A stretch of 64,000 nt of DNA, taken from Sphingomonas sp. S1-29. GTDB lineage: Bacteria; Pseudomonadota; Alphaproteobacteria; Sphingomonadales; Sphingomonadaceae. Within the stretch, counting starts at the first letter, position 1. Every line of letters starts with the position of its first letter. Below are positions 38,989 through 47,795 of this stretch, piece after piece. The notes below the pieces were generated by a model. The model ran no database searches. It saw only the letters and a program-made list of their open reading frames with translations, and was not told the DNA's origin. The stretch lies in NCBI RefSeq assembly GCF_026167545.1, contig NZ_CP110678.1, forward strand, positions 1,051,501 to 1,115,500. The letters are read 5' to 3'. Position numbers and translations under genes: made by a program.

Positions 38989-40245
38989 ATGAGCAGCCCG
39001 ATCGACACCCCCGAACCCAGCCTGCGGGCGCACGCGCTGGCGGCCTATTCGCGCGGCGATGACGATGCGGCAGGGTTGGTCGCAGCGGCGCTCGCCGCCG
39101 ATCCGCTCGACGGCGGCGTGCTGATCGCCGACGCCACGCTGGCGTTGGAACGACAAAGCCCCAATGCGCTCGACCGCTTGATCGCGATGCTGGCGCGCGC
39201 GCCCGACTGGATCGACGGGCATGTCGCATTGGCGCGGCTGCGCTGGGGCGCGGGCGATCGCGATGGGTTCGCGGCATCGATCGAGCAGGCGCTACGCGTG
39301 CTGCCGCGCCATGCCGGGCTGTGGATGCGCTACATGGAGCTGCTCGCGGAGAGCGGGCAGCCGTTGCGCGCCGCCGATGTCGCAGCCGATTTGCGCCGCC
39401 GCGGCGGCGACGTGCCCGCGCTCCGGCTGATCGAAGCGCGCCACGCCGGCGCCGCGGGCGCGCTCGATCGTGCCGGAGCATTGCTCGATGGCTTGGACGC
39501 GATACTGCCCGGCCATGCCGCGGCATCGGCGCGCTACCGGCTGCAACGCGGTGACGCGCAGGCCGCGGTGCCAATGCTCGACCGCGCGCGCGCAGCCGAT
39601 CCAGCGGACATCGGGTTGTGGGCGCTTACCGAACTCGCCTGGCGCGCGACCGACGACCCACGCCACCGGTGGTTGATCGACCCCGGCACGATGATCGCCG
39701 CGGTCGACGTCGTTGCCGATGCCGATACGCGCAGCAGCGTGGTCGAGACGCTGCGCCGATTGCATCGCGTCGGCTGGCCGGCGCTCGGGCAAAGCGTCCG
39801 CGGCGGCACCCAGACGCGCGGCAACCTCGCGCTGAACGCCGAGCCTTCGATCGCGCTGCTGTTCGACAGGCTGAGGCCGTTGCTCGCCGAACAGGCCCGG
39901 AACGTACGCGCGGCCGACCCCGACCACCCGCTGACGGGGGTCGCTGGCGAGATCAACGCCGCATGGTCGATCCGGATCGAAGGACCCGGGCATCACGTCG
40001 CGCACGTCCATCCGGGCGGCGCGCTCAGCTCAGCGCTGCACCTGACGGTGCCGCCGGACACCCGCGGCAACGAAGGCTGGCTCGAACTCGGTCGCCCGCC
40101 GGCAGACATCGCGCTGCCGCTCGAACCCCTCGTCAGCTTCGCGCCGGTGCCGGGGCGGATGATCCTGTTTCCCAGCTTTCTGTATCACGGCACCGTCTCG
40201 TTCGGGACCGGCGAGCGCCTTACGGTAGCGTTCGACGTCGCTTGA
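38989..40245 (+). CDS. TPR-like protein with C-terminal putative 2OG-Fe(II) oxygenase domain
   Basis: 418 residues. The first 220 are Ala/Leu-rich helical repeats of TPR character. The C-terminal part matches the putative 2OG-Fe(II) oxygenase family: HHVAHVHPGGALSSALHLTV and ILFPSFLYHGTVSFGTGERL supply the candidate iron ligands and the distal Arg. It is divergent from receptor 3/phoD across the Pho-box-like site and may share its control. Substrate unknown. Confidence 0.8.
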   Translation: MSSPIDTPEPSLRAHALAAYSRGDDDAAGLVAAALAADPLDGGVLIADATLALERQSPNALDRLIAMLARAPDWIDGHVALARLRWGAGDRDGFAASIEQALRVLPRHAGLWMRYMELLAESGQPLRAADVAADLRRRGGDVPALRLIEARHAGAAGALDRAGALLDGLDAILPGHAAASARYRLQRGDAQAAVPMLDRARAADPADIGLWALTELAWRATDDPRHRWLIDPGTMIAAVDVVADADTRSSVVETLRRLHRVGWPALGQSVRGGTQTRGNLALNAEPSIALLFDRLRPLLAEQARNVRAADPDHPLTGVAGEINAAWSIRIEGPGHHVAHVHPGGALSSALHLTVPPDTRGNEGWLELGRPPADIALPLEPLVSFAPVPGRMILFPSFLYHGTVSFGTGERLTVAFDVA

Positions 40246-40404
40246 CGCGCCGTGACAGTTCGACGGGCAGACAGCATAACGCCATGATCGCCGGTCATTA
40301 TAGCGAAATCATTCAAACCCTGACATTCTTCACCAAGACTGCCCTGCTTAGTCACGCCACTAGGTTGGGCCGAGGTCTGGTTTTTAGCGGCTTATCTGCG
40401 TTAA

Positions 40405-40570
40405 TGCTCGCCCGACCTGATCAAGATAGATCACTTCTTCATGCAGAAAGTGCCCGCCGATGCCAGCAGCGTTGCGATCCTCGGTTCGGTGATCAGCCAG
40501 GGACGCAGCCTGAATCACGCGAGGGTGGCAGAGGGGATCGAAGCGCTCGATCAAGAGAACCTATTGCCGG
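40405..40570 (+). pseudogene. Remnant of an EAL (c-di-GMP phosphodiesterase) domain
   Basis: The frame around 40414-40566 reads DLIKIDHFFMQKV, then SVAILGSVISQGRSLN and ARVAEGIEALDQENLL, corresponding to the late EAL segments (KIDRSFV..., ...VVAEGVET). The EAL motif itself and the rest of the domain are absent. Upstream sequence 40246-40404 and downstream sequence to the oxidoreductase start at 40852 show no gene. Confidence 0.75.
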
Positions 40571-40851
40571 CTTCTGTTGTCCATTCTGAGCGGGGTTATT
40601 GTACGGCAAAGCCCTCCCCTCCTCACGGGTGCCAGCCTTTGGTCCCGCCATTTCTCGAGAGGAACGACTGGCCGCCTGACGCGAACGTGTACCTCGGGCC
40701 GACCGATGCGGCGAGGACGCCGCTGCGCCCCCGTCCCCGGCGCGGCGCTCCCCCTTAGCGCGCCCCGAGGGGCGGTCCGCGCGCTTCCGGGGCCTTGCGA
40801 CATGATGCTTTCGCGCTACCAAGGTCGCAACAATAATTCAGGGGGGACCAA

Positions 40852-42177
40852 ATGACCGCCAACTTCGATCGCCGCGCGCTGCTTGCCGGCGGCCTCGCCG
40901 CATCGGCCGCGACCGTCATGCCCATCAGCGAGGCGTTCGCACAGCGCAGGCGGGGATCGGCCAATGACAAGGTCCAGGTCGGCTTGATCGGCTGCAAGGG
41001 CATGGGCTGGGCGGACCTCACCGCGATGTGCAAGGGTGCCGATGTCACCCCGGTCGCGCTGTGCGACGTCGATGCCAAGGTCCTCGCCGAGCGCGGCGCC
41101 GAGCTCAAAAAGGCCTCGGGCCGCGCGCCGAAGCTTTATGGCGACTACCGCCAGATGCTCGACGACAAATCGGTCGACGCGGTGATCATCGCCACCCCCG
41201 ACCACTGGCACGCGCTCCAGCTCGTCGACGCCATGTCGGCGGGCAAGGACGTGTATTGCGAAAAGCCGCTCGGCAATTCGATCGCCGAATGCCGCGCCAT
41301 GGTCGCCGCCAAGCAGCGCCACAACCGCGTCGTCCAGGTCGGCCAGTGGCAGCGCAGCAACCAGCATTGGGCGGACGCGATCGCGCATGTCCATTCGGGC
41401 GGCATCGGCCGCGTGCGCAAGGTGAAGGCCTGGGCCTATATGGGCTGGATGAAGCGCGTCGCCCCGCAGCCCGACCAGGCGCCGCCGCCGGGCGTCGACT
41501 ATGACCGCTGGCTCGGCCCGGCGCAGCTGCACGCCTTCAACCCCAACCGCTTCCACTTCAGCTGGCGCTGGTATTGGGACTATGCCGGCGGCCTGATGAC
41601 CGATTGGGGCGTCCACCTGATGGACATCGCGCTGCTGGGGATGAAGGCGCAGGTGCCCAGTTCGGTCAGCTCGCTGGGCGGCGCGTATGGCTATCCCGAC
41701 TCGGCGATGGAGACCCCCGACACCCAGACCGCGCTGTTCGACTTCGGCGCCTATTCGGTCGAATGGGAGCATGCGGTCGGTATCAGCCATGGCCCCTTCG
41801 GCGGCCATGATCATGGCGTGGCCTTTGTCGGCGAGACGGGCACGTTGGTGGTCGACCGCAGCAAATGGTGGGTCTCGCCCGAGATGAGCGACGGCAAGCC
41901 CATGACCCCGGCAATTCCGGTGACCCAGGCCAAGGACGACGGGCTCGATCGACACACCGCGGACTTCATCGCCTGCGTGAAGGATCGCACGCGCACCCCC
42001 GCCTGCCCGATCGAATCGGCGGCCAACACCGCCATCGTTTGCCAGATGGGCAACGTCGCGTGGCGCACCGGTCGCAAGGTCGAATGGGACGCGGCGGCGG
42101 GGCAGTTCAAGGGCGACGTCGAAGCGAATGCGCTGATCACGCCGCGCTACCGCGCGCCTTACCGCCTGCCCGTGTAG
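40852..42177 (+). CDS. Gfo/Idh/MocA-family oxidoreductase with Tat signal
   Basis: 441 residues. The start FDRRALLAGGLAASAATVMP is a Tat signal with a twin Arg at 7-8, so the enzyme is exported, as in many sugar-acting members. The Rossmann domain starts VQVGLIGCKGMGWADL, with the family motifs VIIATPDHWHALQ and DVYCEKPLGNSIAECRAM. The second domain has GGLMTDWGVHLMDIALLGM. It is probably NAD(P)-dependent and acts on a sugar or glycoside; substrate not predictable. A GGGGGGA site precedes the ATG. Confidence 0.9.
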   Translation: MTANFDRRALLAGGLAASAATVMPISEAFAQRRRGSANDKVQVGLIGCKGMGWADLTAMCKGADVTPVALCDVDAKVLAERGAELKKASGRAPKLYGDYRQMLDDKSVDAVIIATPDHWHALQLVDAMSAGKDVYCEKPLGNSIAECRAMVAAKQRHNRVVQVGQWQRSNQHWADAIAHVHSGGIGRVRKVKAWAYMGWMKRVAPQPDQAPPPGVDYDRWLGPAQLHAFNPNRFHFSWRWYWDYAGGLMTDWGVHLMDIALLGMKAQVPSSVSSLGGAYGYPDSAMETPDTQTALFDFGAYSVEWEHAVGISHGPFGGHDHGVAFVGETGTLVVDRSKWWVSPEMSDGKPMTPAIPVTQAKDDGLDRHTADFIACVKDRTRTPACPIESAANTAIVCQMGNVAWRTGRKVEWDAAAGQFKGDVEANALITPRYRAPYRLPV

Positions 42178-42309
42178 GCAATTTTAGTGGCGGGCGGGGG
42201 AGTACCCCCCGCCCGCCAGCATTGCACGCGGCGTTTCCGTGCAAGCGGCGAGCTGTCGGCGTGGCCCAGCATCCTGCCCCGCTCGCCCTTTGGAACGAAC
42301 GCCACGCCG

Positions 42310-42838
42310 CTAATGCCGCCAGGATGTAGGCTGCACGCGGCGATCATCGACATGCGGCACGCCGTTCGCGCTGCTCCGAAGCGATGACCAGATCACGCGC
42401 GTCGAGAGCGGCAACCAGCGCGGGGCTTCGCTCTCGAACCTGACGCGCGTCCGCAGCGCCGCCCGCACCGTTGCCAAGACTTCGCGGGCGCTGCAGGGCT
42501 TCGCGAGATAATAGCTCGCGCCAAGCTCGAGGCCCAGGATCCGATCGGGCTCGTCGCCCAAGGCGCTCAGCATCACGATCGGCGGCGTCGGGCGTTGAGA
42601 AAGGCGGCGACAGATCGAAATGCCGTCCTCGCGCCATCATCACGTCGAGGATCACCAAGTCGACTGGCGCGCGTTGCAGCGTCTGGTCCATCTCGGCGGC
42701 ATTGGCCGCCCCGGAGACGCAATAGCCCTCTACAGCGCATCGTCAGCAATGCGCGAAGCTCGGCGGCGGCGTCGTCGATCAGCACATGCGATGGCGCTTC
42801 GGCGGTCGCGAACAATGGCTCCTCTTCAATCATCGACG
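42310..42838 (-). pseudogene. Broken response regulator (receiver domain remnant)
   Basis: Pieces in three frames on the minus strand spell a receiver: SHVLIDDAAAELRALLTMR, then PVDLVILDVMM (phospho-Asp), then EDGISICRRLSQRPTPPIVM and LSALGDEPDRILGLELGA...YYLAKPC (conserved Lys). Frameshifts lie near 42640 and 42730. The output domain is missing after RAALRTRVR. Confidence 0.85.
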
Positions 42839-42849
42839 AGGCCGATGTC

Positions 42850-43334
42850 GTCAACGCACAAGGCGTCACCCTTGCTTTCACTTCCCGGGGAGCGGCGCCC
42901 AGCATGCGACTTTAGCGAGCGATCGGCCCGGTCAAGGTAAAGTTCCCGAGCGCCCAGGCACTCGCACCGGCAAAAAGGGCGTTGGACGTGCCGCGCCAAA
43001 TCCCAGGGCCGGTTTTTGCCGGCGCGCCAAAGGCTTGGCCTTGCTCGTTCGCGACCGGGCTCCAAGCCGCCGCCGGCCATGTCGTCAAAGCCGATCCGAC
43101 TTCAGCAGAGCAGCACGGGCAAGGGCATATCCCTGGTTGGAGCGGTGCGACGGCCTGGCGGCCTTACCGTCGAACTTCGGGGGGAGCAGCTTCGACGATG
43201 AGGGCGCGACAAACAACGACACTCGGCGCTTGGGCCGGGTACCGACCCGTCTTGAGCCCCAATATGTCCAGCGAATTTCCCGGTGCCATTTGCAATACGC
43301 CATCGCAAAACCGGCGGGGCAGGTCGCCCCTTCG
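42850..43334. other. Gene-free stretch between response-regulator remnant and DNA glycosylase
   Basis: About 480 bp with several open frames on both strands, none with a recognisable motif or a good start. It probably contains further debris of the degraded two-component locus. Confidence 0.5.
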
Positions 43335-43943
43335 TCACTGTGGACGGCTCAGGAATTTCGATCCTTTGGCGCTGTAGCGCCATGGCAGATCGGTGCCGCG
43401 CGTGATGCCGATCCGCGGGCCGGCGACGACCGGCTGCAGCCCGGAGGCTGCGAAGAGTTCGAAGGGCGGGCGATCGAGGGGCACGTGGTTCGCCGACCCG
43501 TCGATGCCGAGCGCCTGGCAGAGCCGACCGGGGCCCGAGCACAACCGCCGCGGATCGGTGAGGCTGCGCCGGCGCGCCATCTCGGCCAGCCCGGCGGTGG
43601 GTTCGATTGCGCGGATCAGCACCGCGCTGCCCTCCCCCTCGGCCCCGCAGACGAGGTTCAGACACCAATGGATGCCGTAGCTTCGATAGACATAGGCGCG
43701 GCCGGGTGGGCCGAACATCGCGGCGTTGCGCGGGGTCGCGCCCTTGAAGCTGTGCGACGCCGGATCGGTCGCGTCATAGGCTTCGGTTTCGACGATGATC
43801 CCGCCGACGCCGTCGAAACGCAGGTCGGCGCCGATCAAAGCGCGCGCCACGATGTTGGCGTCGCGAGCGAAGAACGCGGTGGGTATCGCGGGGCCGCAGG
43901 GGTTCGGGGCGGATGCTGGCGCTGGCATCGCGCCGCGTAGCAT
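43335..43943 (-). CDS. 3-methyladenine DNA glycosylase (AAG/MPG family)
   Basis: Base-excision repair enzyme removing alkylated purines. The 202-residue chain carries the family active-site region GIIVETEAYDATDPASHSF (catalytic Glu in ETEAY), the intercalating-Tyr segment GRAYVYRSYGIHWCLNLVCG and GPGRLCQALGI. ATG 43943 and 43928 are both possible starts; neither has a good ribosome site. It is divergent from the DUF72 gene. Confidence 0.93.
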   Translation of the reverse strand: MLRGAMPAPASAPNPCGPAIPTAFFARDANIVARALIGADLRFDGVGGIIVETEAYDATDPASHSFKGATPRNAAMFGPPGRAYVYRSYGIHWCLNLVCGAEGEGSAVLIRAIEPTAGLAEMARRRSLTDPRRLCSGPGRLCQALGIDGSANHVPLDRPPFELFAASGLQPVVAGPRIGITRGTDLPWRYSAKGSKFLSRPQ

Positions 43944-44042
43944 GGCGACGGCGCCGCCGATACGCGGCGGCGCTGCGATCGCGCCGGAACCCGCGGCGAT
44001 CCTCGGGAGTCCTTATGGCTCCAAGCTTCGACTGGTTCTCGC

Positions 44043-44792
44043 ATGAAATACCCTGATGCTGCCCCGCCGATGATGATCGGCACCGCAGGCTGGTCGATCC
44101 CGCGCGAGGCGAGCGACGCCTTTGCCGGCGCAGGCAGCCATCTCGAACGCTATGCGCGGGTGATGCCGGCTGCGGAGATCAACTCGTCGTTCCACCGGGC
44201 GCACCGGCGTTCGACCTATGCGCGCTGGGCAGCGAGTACGCCCGATCGCTTCCGCTTCTCGGTGAAGATGCCCAAGACGATCTCGCGCCAGCACAAGCTG
44301 GCCGATGCCGATGCGCTGCTCGATGCGTTTTTGGAGGAAGCGGAAGGGCTCGGCGCGAAGCTCGGCGTGGTCCTGCTCCAATTGCCGCCGAGCCTGGCCT
44401 TTGATCCCGAGGTCGCTCCGGGCTTTCTCGAAACCCTACGCCAACGGCTCGCGCCGCACGTCCAGATCGCGTGCGAGCCGCGCCACGCATCGTGGCTCGC
44501 CGCCGACGCCGAAGCGTGCCTGGTCAAGCACCGCGTCGCGCGGGTCGCGGCCGATCCGCCGCGGGCCGAGGGCAGCGAGCGCACCGGGGGCTGGCCTGGG
44601 CTGCGCTACTATCGCCTCCACGGATCACCCCGCATGTATTATTCGTCCTATGACGACGGCTATCTCGCGGCGCTGGCAGCGACGATGGCCGCGGACGCCG
44701 AAGCGAAGGGGCCGGTGTGGTGCATCTTCGACAATACCGCGTCGGGCGCGGCGACGGGCGACGCGCTGCGGCTTCGCGCGTTGCTCGACTAG
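44043..44792 (+). CDS. DUF72 family protein (YecE-like TIM barrel)
   Basis: 249 residues with the DUF72 signature MIGTAGWSIPRE, AEINSSFHRAHRRSTYARWA, FRFSVKMPKTISRQHKL and CIFDNTASGAATGDALRL. The fold is a TIM barrel of unknown reaction; a nucleic-acid or metal-dependent role has been suggested for relatives. ATG 44070 is an alternative start nearer the conserved part. Confidence 0.92.
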   Translation: MKYPDAAPPMMIGTAGWSIPREASDAFAGAGSHLERYARVMPAAEINSSFHRAHRRSTYARWAASTPDRFRFSVKMPKTISRQHKLADADALLDAFLEEAEGLGAKLGVVLLQLPPSLAFDPEVAPGFLETLRQRLAPHVQIACEPRHASWLAADAEACLVKHRVARVAADPPRAEGSERTGGWPGLRYYRLHGSPRMYYSSYDDGYLAALAATMAADAEAKGPVWCIFDNTASGAATGDALRLRALLD

Positions 44793-44812
44793 GCGCGCCG
44801 GCTGACGCCGGT

Positions 44813-46096
44813 TCAGCCGGGCCGCGTTGCAGTGCCCGACGCCGCCGATTGCGCGCGCACGAGCGCGGCGGCGATGTCGGCGCGGTCGCTGTCGGTTTGC
44901 GCGCGCGCGTCGGCGTGCTGCGCGAACGCCTCGGCATGGCGCAGCACGAAGGCGCGCAGGCGTTGGTCGACCGCCGACGCCGAACAGGCACGTGCGAACA
45001 GGTTGATCATGTGGATCGTCACCGAGGGATAGTTTGCCGCCGATTGGCGCAGCGCCTTGAGCGGGCCGTCGAGGAACACCGTCACCCGATCGCGCGGCAG
45101 TTGCAGCCGCGCGATCCCGGCGGCATCGCACAGCCAGTCGCCATCTTCGCCCTGATCGAACGCGGCCGCGAGCAGGCTGCCCAACCGGTCGCAACAGGCA
45201 AGCGCGGTGTAGAAATCGTTGATGCCGGGCGACAAGGCGCGCGCCGCGACCTCGACCAGCAAATTGGCCTCGAACGCCGCGCCGCCGCTGTCGGTGCGAT
45301 AAGGGACATGGCGGATATGCGCGGTCACCCAGCCGCTGCCCGGATCGCCCGCGACCCAGCCGATCGGTTCGCGCGCGATCATATAGTCGCCGGGTGTGAG
45401 CGCGAGGCTGACATAGGCCTCGCGCTCTGCTGCGGCGTCCAGGATCGCGGTTGACGCGATCTCGCCGACATAGCCGGTTGCGCTGGCGAGGATCGGCACC
45501 TGCGCGCGCCCCGTCGGTGCGGCGCCGCTGGCGCGCTTGGCGGGCAGATTGTTCGCCGCATCGCGACCGAGCCTGGCGATCGAGGTGTCGACCTGGACGG
45601 TGCGGCCGAGATGGTGGAGCGCGTTGCTCATCCAGGCGATCGTCAAAATCGTGACCGCGGTCAGCACGGTGAGCGACACGCGCGGGACGCGCGCCGAGGG
45701 TGCGTCGGCATCGACGGCATAGAGCAGGATCAACGACGCGCTCAGCAGCGACAGCAACAGCCCCAGCGTGAAGCGGATCGTAAAATCACCGATCCAGCGA
45801 TCGATCAGCCGGACGCCCAGATTGCTCGCGGCGAGCGTCAGCACCAGCAAGGTGATCGAGAAATACAGCGCCGCAAAGGCGGTGTGGATCGTCACTAGGC
45901 CCGCGGCCAGCGTATCGGCGGTGCTCGGCGATATCGCGAAGGGCCAGCCGAGCGCTTCGAACCATATCGCGCCGCCGCGGTCGTCGATCACCAGCAACAC
46001 GCAGGTCGCCGCGACCGCCGCGAGGATCATCGCACAGGGCAGCGCCCAGAAATTGCCCCACAACAAATGCCGCCGTACGCCGATCGAATGCCGCAT
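44813..46096 (-). CDS. DUF2254 membrane protein
   Basis: 427 residues: four hydrophobic segments in the first 160 residues (PCAMILAAVAATCVLLVI, TLGLLLSLLSASLILLYAV among them), then a soluble region with ALTPGDYMIAREPIGWV and EVAARALSPGINDFYTALAC, both typical of DUF2254. Predicted inner-membrane protein of unknown function; it ends 20 bp from the convergent DUF72 stop. Confidence 0.88.
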   Translation of the reverse strand: MRHSIGVRRHLLWGNFWALPCAMILAAVAATCVLLVIDDRGGAIWFEALGWPFAISPSTADTLAAGLVTIHTAFAALYFSITLLVLTLAASNLGVRLIDRWIGDFTIRFTLGLLLSLLSASLILLYAVDADAPSARVPRVSLTVLTAVTILTIAWMSNALHHLGRTVQVDTSIARLGRDAANNLPAKRASGAAPTGRAQVPILASATGYVGEIASTAILDAAAEREAYVSLALTPGDYMIAREPIGWVAGDPGSGWVTAHIRHVPYRTDSGGAAFEANLLVEVAARALSPGINDFYTALACCDRLGSLLAAAFDQGEDGDWLCDAAGIARLQLPRDRVTVFLDGPLKALRQSAANYPSVTIHMINLFARACSASAVDQRLRAFVLRHAEAFAQHADARAQTDSDRADIAAALVRAQSAASGTATRPG

Positions 46097-46181
46097 CCGC
46101 GTAGCGCTCCCTCATGCACGGGCTATCAGTGGCACGACGACGCGCGGGCGGCGCGACGGTTCCTGGCGCGGATCGGCGGCG

Positions 46182-47633
46182 CTACCGCCAGTAGCGCTTG
46201 CGGTCGTGCAGGTCGGCGTGCGCGCGCGCTGCTTGTTTGAGCAGCTTGGCACGATGGCCGCCCTCGGCGAGCGGCGTAGCATCGGGCGCGATGCCCAGCG
46301 TCGCGAGCAGCTGCGGCGCGGTCGCGAGGTCGTTCAGCGCACCGAGCTGGTCCTGTAGCGCCTCCAAAGCCGCGACGAACTTGCGGTGCCGCCGTCGTTC
46401 ACGCTTCCGCCCGAAAACGCTGGCGAAAAAGTCCGAAGCGTAGCGCAGCTTCTTGGCGTCCTTGCGCAACTGGTGCCGTGACTCATCGTCGATGGTTTCG
46501 AGGTGGCGGCCGCCCTTGATAACCTTGCGGTGGAACCGGTCGAGCGCCCTGCCCGCGGCTTCGCGCACCGGCTCGTCGCGGTCGGGCGCCAGCGTGGGCA
46601 AACGCGTCCAATCGCCCGCGAACGTCCATGCCGCGAGATCGAGCATCAGCGTGCGGACGCGCGGCGCGCCGAGCACCTCCGCGACGCGCGCATAGGCGGC
46701 GTCGCGCGCGGCGGCGAGCCGGTCGTGCAGCCCGCCCGGCCCGACCCGACCGAGCAACACATCGAGGTTGCGCGCATTCCCCAGTTCGCAGGCCAGCCAG
46801 CGCAGTTCGGTCGCCAGATGCGCCTGGGCGGCGCCCGCGACGATCGGCTTGAAGGTCGCGAAGGCCGATCGCAGCCGGCGCAGCGCCACCCTCGCCTGGT
46901 GCAGCGCCGCCGGATTGCGCCCCGCCTGGAGCAGCGCTTCGTTGAGCCGGAACTGGCGGATGCTGGCCTGGACGATCCGACCGAACGCCTGCGCGGCGGT
47001 GGCGGCGCGGGGCAGCACCACCGGCCCCGCCTTCGCCATCGCCGGTGCCTCAGCCGACAGCCGATAGCCGCGCTCGGCCTTGCTGAGCACCTCGAGCCGC
47101 ACCGGCGCGACCGCGTCGATGCGGCGCGCGAGCGCGAACAAGGCGGCGGGATCGCCCTGTTTGAGTTCGAGTTCGAGCTCGCAGATCGGCGTGATCCGCT
47201 CGCCCGCCACCGCCTCGCCGCGGTCGAGCGCCACTTCGATCACCGCGCCATCCTGCTCGACGATCGAGCGCCGCCGTTCGATCAGCACGTCGAAGATCGG
47301 CGCGATGGCGTCGGTTGCCTCACCGAGCGCCGCCGCCACCGGGGTCCGATCGTCGAGCACCGGGGTGTCGCCGTCGACCGGAAACTCCCATTCGGCGCGC
47401 GCGAACAGCCCGGCGGTGCTCGCGCCATCGGCCTTCACCGTCTGCACCCAGCCGCCGCGCGCATGGCGGACCCGCAGCGATAGGCCTGCCTTCGCCAGGG
47501 CAAGATCGGGGGTGTCGAAATAGATCGAACGCTGCGCCAAGACCCCGATACCATCGGGCCAGAGCCCGCTGGCTTCGATCAGATCAGCTGCCGGCGGCGT
47601 CAGCTCGAGCTTCAGTTCGATCTCGTCGCCCAT
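46182..47633 (-). CDS. CYTH and CHAD domain protein
   Basis: 483 residues. The N-terminal CYTH domain (1-200) opens with EIELKLEL and has alternating acidic/basic strands for triphosphate binding. The C-terminal CHAD domain (230-480) is helical with conserved His/Arg/Lys (ALHQARVALRRLRSAFATFK, HQLRKDAKKLRYASDFF), known to bind polyphosphate. The likely activity is inorganic triphosphatase or polyphosphate handling. ATG 47633 follows GAAGAGGAACGC. Confidence 0.93.
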   Translation of the reverse strand: MGDEIELKLELTPPAADLIEASGLWPDGIGVLAQRSIYFDTPDLALAKAGLSLRVRHARGGWVQTVKADGASTAGLFARAEWEFPVDGDTPVLDDRTPVAAALGEATDAIAPIFDVLIERRRSIVEQDGAVIEVALDRGEAVAGERITPICELELELKQGDPAALFALARRIDAVAPVRLEVLSKAERGYRLSAEAPAMAKAGPVVLPRAATAAQAFGRIVQASIRQFRLNEALLQAGRNPAALHQARVALRRLRSAFATFKPIVAGAAQAHLATELRWLACELGNARNLDVLLGRVGPGGLHDRLAAARDAAYARVAEVLGAPRVRTLMLDLAAWTFAGDWTRLPTLAPDRDEPVREAAGRALDRFHRKVIKGGRHLETIDDESRHQLRKDAKKLRYASDFFASVFGRKRERRRHRKFVAALEALQDQLGALNDLATAPQLLATLGIAPDATPLAEGGHRAKLLKQAARAHADLHDRKRYWR

Positions 47634-47795
47634 GCGTTCCTCTTCGACCGCGCAGCTTTGGCTGAAGGACCAGCCGGACGCCGCCGGAAGACAACGGTAG
47701 GACAAAATAGATCAAGCGTCGACATTCGACTTTTGGCTGCCGATGCGCCATAGTACAGCTCCAAGGTCAGGCTCCTTGGCCAAGGGCAGTAAACC

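Noticed and set aside
40571..40851. Possible gene continuing from the EAL remnant
   Set aside because: The open frame continues but loses all EAL similarity and becomes Pro/Arg-rich; treated as non-coding.
42189..42217. Strong GC hairpin after the Gfo/Idh/MocA gene considered as a terminator
   Set aside because: The stem is good but no T-run follows on either strand, so it is not called as a Rho-independent terminator.
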